From a virus: a stretch of 64,000 nt of DNA. Below, in pieces: positions 62,043-64,000 of the stretch. The DNA is taken from IMG/VR virus record IMGVR_UViG_3300027816_000081, positions 35,865-99,864 of that record. One strand, written 5' to 3'. Under the pieces are notes generated by a model. It was not told the origin of the DNA, made no database searches, and was given only the letters and a program-made list of their open reading frames with translations. Position numbers and translations under genes: made by a program. How positions within the stretch are numbered: the stretch's first letter is position 1; every line of letters begins with the position of its first letter.

Positions 62043-63665
62043 TTAAGTTATCTCTTGCCATTCTATGCTTGCGTACACATCTTGGTTAGTACCAGTAGTA
62101 GCCATTGTGATCACATACTCATACATTACCCCAGTAAATGGTTCTCTTTCAAGTTGATACTCAAATCCAAATGCTTCTTGTACCGGTGCACTACTACTTT
62201 GATTGCTTGAGTTAATAAATGATTGTTCAGCAATGTCGCCACTTACTAACGTGGCAGGTGCAAGATTGTATTGTACTGCACTATCTGGTGCACTATCTAC
62301 CCAAGTACCACCTGAGGTAATGGCTCGTTTAAAAACACGGTATTGGAATATGCTCTGTGCAGCCGGCACTAGTGAATAGTTGATAGGAATAACAACTGCA
62401 TCTGACATTGTGCTTTTTAGTCTTATTGCTATTACTGGTTTAAAACTTAGATCATTTGGCAATCTTACCGGAGCACTAAGCGTATGCGATGCTGCTCTTG
62501 GGTTACCTGAACCTGATAGCTGGAAGCCGCCCTCACTAATCACACTGGCACAAATCTGTCTCATCAAGCTTGGACTTGCGGTTGCACCAGTATTCGTAAG
62601 TTCACAACGCAATGGTAGTGTCGCAGTGGTCATATACGTAGTAGTGTTATCAGTAGTCGGAGTGCTTATCACGTTTGCGTGATGGAATGAGTGACAAGTG
62701 ATATAAACGCCGTCAATAATGAAGCCCACTCTAACAGTTCCTACGCCCAACCATTCAACGTCAATCCAAAAAATCTGATCTAGCGCAGGGTTTAGTGTGA
62801 TGCCGCTTGGGTTATTAGCCCCGCCGGCGCCATTTAGTCTGTCACCGTTCCATTGACTTTGCGGGATTCTATCTTCTACAAGTACACCTGTGCTACTACT
62901 TCTGATTACCATGTTGAGCGTAGTGCCGGCAACTTCAAAATATATTCCGTTCTGTGCTCCGAAATATCCGATTCTTTGGCGAAGATTTGCTTTGGGAGTA
63001 CTCATACTGAATGAAGAAAGAATCAACAAACTCTTACCTGGTTGGTATGGGAAGGTCTTAGTTGTTTCTCGTAGAACACTGTCTCCTGACCCTTGTCCTA
63101 CTGTAAGTTCATATGAACTTGAGTTGGCATCATACTCAACATCTGCGGTGCCAGTGATACTATTACTAAATTGTTCATGATCATAATATCGTGCTTGCGT
63201 ATCATACAGGGTGTATGGGTTACTAACTCTTAGTCTACCAAAAGCATCTGTCGCTTCCTGAGCAAATGATACTTGTGCAGTACCAGTAATAGCAACATTA
63301 CCTTCAACCATCCAAGGATCAGTGCCCTGAGTAACTTCAACACTGTTGTCAATATTCACATTACCAGTGACGTTTGCGTTGACATTACCTTCAACCATCC
63401 AAGGGTCAGTACCCTGAAATACAGTAACATTACCTGCATCTATGTTGATATTGCCACTGACGGGCATTGTGTTGCCAGAAACATCAATGTTTCCGATTGC
63501 ATCTACTGTAACATTGCTAACGATTACGTTACCTGCAATAGTAACGTTACCGCCCACAATGCTTGACCGCATGTAAACATTACCGGTTGTTTCATCCAAC
63601 CCTAAGGCTTGAGTGATATTGCGTAAGTACCAAGGGCTCACATTTGCTGGATTAGGCTCGGCCAT
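62043..63665 (-). CDS. Tail fibre or appendage protein (540 aa)
   Basis: Begins MAEPNPANVSPWYLRNITQALG. Residues 25-125 are beta-helix-like GNVT/VSGN repeats and contain a direct repeat QGTDPWMVEGNV. The rest (DAFGRLRVSNPYTLYDTQARYYDHEQFSNSI, then WIDVEWLGVGTVRVGFI) looks like a concanavalin/lectin-type beta domain found in several virion proteins of environmental phages. Likely a receptor-binding or capsid-attached fibre. ATG 63665 follows a hairpin that contains the only Shine-Dalgarno-like GAGAG. Confidence 0.75.
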   Translation of the reverse strand: MAEPNPANVSPWYLRNITQALGLDETTGNVYMRSSIVGGNVTIAGNVIVSNVTVDAIGNIDVSGNTMPVSGNINIDAGNVTVFQGTDPWMVEGNVNANVTGNVNIDNSVEVTQGTDPWMVEGNVAITGTAQVSFAQEATDAFGRLRVSNPYTLYDTQARYYDHEQFSNSITGTADVEYDANSSSYELTVGQGSGDSVLRETTKTFPYQPGKSLLILSSFSMSTPKANLRQRIGYFGAQNGIYFEVAGTTLNMVIRSSSTGVLVEDRIPQSQWNGDRLNGAGGANNPSGITLNPALDQIFWIDVEWLGVGTVRVGFIIDGVYITCHSFHHANVISTPTTDNTTTYMTTATLPLRCELTNTGATASPSLMRQICASVISEGGFQLSGSGNPRAASHTLSAPVRLPNDLSFKPVIAIRLKSTMSDAVVIPINYSLVPAAQSIFQYRVFKRAITSGGTWVDSAPDSAVQYNLAPATLVSGDIAEQSFINSSNQSSSAPVQEAFGFEYQLEREPFTGVMYEYVITMATTGTNQDVYASIEWQEIT

Positions 63666-63698
63666 AAAAAAATACTCTCATATTGCTATGAGAGTATT
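63666..63698 (-). terminator. Hairpin-terminator overlapping the late promoter and RBS
   Basis: Perfect 12 bp stem AATACTCTCATA/TATGAGAGTATT, 4 nt loop, followed by a T-run running up to ATG 63665. The late octamer GATAAATA (63695-63702) overlaps the 5' arm and GAGAG lies in the 3' arm. Confidence 0.85.
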
Positions 63699-63702
63699 TA
63701 TC
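63695..63702 (-). promoter_or_regulatory. Late promoter inside the terminator hairpin 5' arm
   Basis: GATAAATA then C on the minus strand. The start point falls in the hairpin 5' arm, so late transcripts would lack part of that arm. Confidence 0.65.
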
Positions 63703-63705
63703 TTA

Positions 63706-64000
63706 TTACTTGATATCTAAGGGTCGTGCTTTAGTAGCAACAATACAATAGTATGTTTCTTTAGCCTTAGTAGTCTTTTCAGGGTCTTCTGGGTCGGGCA
63801 TGTTGAGGTCAAACTCAAGATTGTTGAAGTTGTCAATGTTGAACCCGCAACGAATTAACAATGCAGCCAACTGATTTGCACCAAAGATACTATAGTGATT
63901 AAGATTGAATTCGTGCTTGCGATCACAATCAGGTGCAGGGACTTCAATATAAATCTTTGCACCCTGCTTCAATACACGATTGTATTCCATCAATGAGAAG
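63706..64000 (-). CDS. SAM-dependent methyltransferase, N-terminus cut by window edge
   Basis: The frame is open to the right edge and ends at 63706. The visible part MEYNRVLKQGAKIYIEVPAPDCD matches the E..RVLKPGG...EVP block of class I methyltransferases, followed by NHYSIFGANQLAALLIRCGF. The SAM-binding motif lies outside the window. Target unknown; phage methyltransferases may modify DNA, glycans or lipids. The hairpin at 63666-63698 ends its transcript. Confidence 0.75.
   Translation of the reverse strand, partial: FSLMEYNRVLKQGAKIYIEVPAPDCDRKHEFNLNHYSIFGANQLAALLIRCGFNIDNFNNLEFDLNMPDPEDPEKTTKAKETYYCIVATKARPLDIK

Noticed and set aside
1-64000. tRNA genes, photosynthesis or carbon-metabolism genes, integrase
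   Set aside because: None was recognised. I did not run a tRNA scan, so a tRNA cannot be fully excluded, but intergenic gaps are short and mostly filled by promoters and hairpins.

Overview
The window is a 64 kb piece of a T4-type contractile-tailed phage genome (class Caudoviricetes), most like the uncultured T4-like phages of aquatic Gram-negative bacteria. Recognisable T4-core products include gp13 neck protein, gp18 sheath, gp19 tube, gp4 head completion, gp17 large terminase, gp41 helicase, gp61 primase, gp32, UvsX, UvsW, a DexA-type exonuclease and dNMP kinase. Good candidates are gp14, gp15, gp16, gp62 and UvsY. Capsid, portal, polymerase gp43, clamp gp45 and gp44 are not in the window. 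The host cannot be named. Early promoters are near-perfect sigma-70 sites, so the host polymerase reads a standard -35/-10 code.

Layout. 1-18.3 kb (minus): Ig-like virion protein (cut by the window edge), GH19 endolysin, a 2168-residue repeat fibre, large head/virion proteins, small terminase, gp4, tube and an oversized sheath. 18.4-23.4 kb: an HNH gene on the plus strand, dNMP kinase, gp13, an acyl-carrier-like protein lacking its serine, MazG, three unknown genes and another HNH gene. 23.5-27.0 kb (plus): gp14-like, gp15-like, Nudix. 27.0-38.8 kb (minus): holin-like protein, second repeat fibre with its partners, PD-(D/E)XK nuclease, SGNH-like protein, virion-type unknowns and a KxDG nucleotidyltransferase-like protein. 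38.8-44.7 kb: helicase and primase, a tail/baseplate-like protein, peptide deformylase, a 190-residue DnaE-like protein coupled to a DexA-type exonuclease. 44.8-49.3 kb: HNH gene, 2OG-Fe(II) oxygenase, four tandem small related proteins, zinc-finger protein, gp62-like protein. 49.3-58.7 kb: UvsW with a partner gene, AAA+ ATPase, HD hydrolase, UvsY candidate, UvsX, gp32. 58.7-64 kb: large late protein, terminase, fibre-like protein and the end of a methyltransferase.

Regulation is unusually readable. Eleven early promoters follow TTGACA-17 bp-TATAnT with the spacer never varying. About two dozen late sites carry the T4-type octamer nnTAAATA. At six genes the late octamer ends exactly 5 nt before an ATG that has no Shine-Dalgarno, and at four genes the early -10 ends exactly 6 nt before such an ATG. 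Both geometries put the A of the start codon at the predicted +1, so leaderless mRNAs are predicted for about ten genes including terminase, UvsW's partner, dNMP kinase and gp14. Two tail genes carry a hairpin whose 5' arm overlaps or abuts a late promoter, as in the T4 early/late translational switch.

The best candidates for undescribed biology are the leaderless start architecture, the mini DnaE palm-like protein translationally coupled to a DEDD exonuclease, the serine-less acyl carrier protein, the KxDG protein and the tandem FKLRW-type small-protein family.
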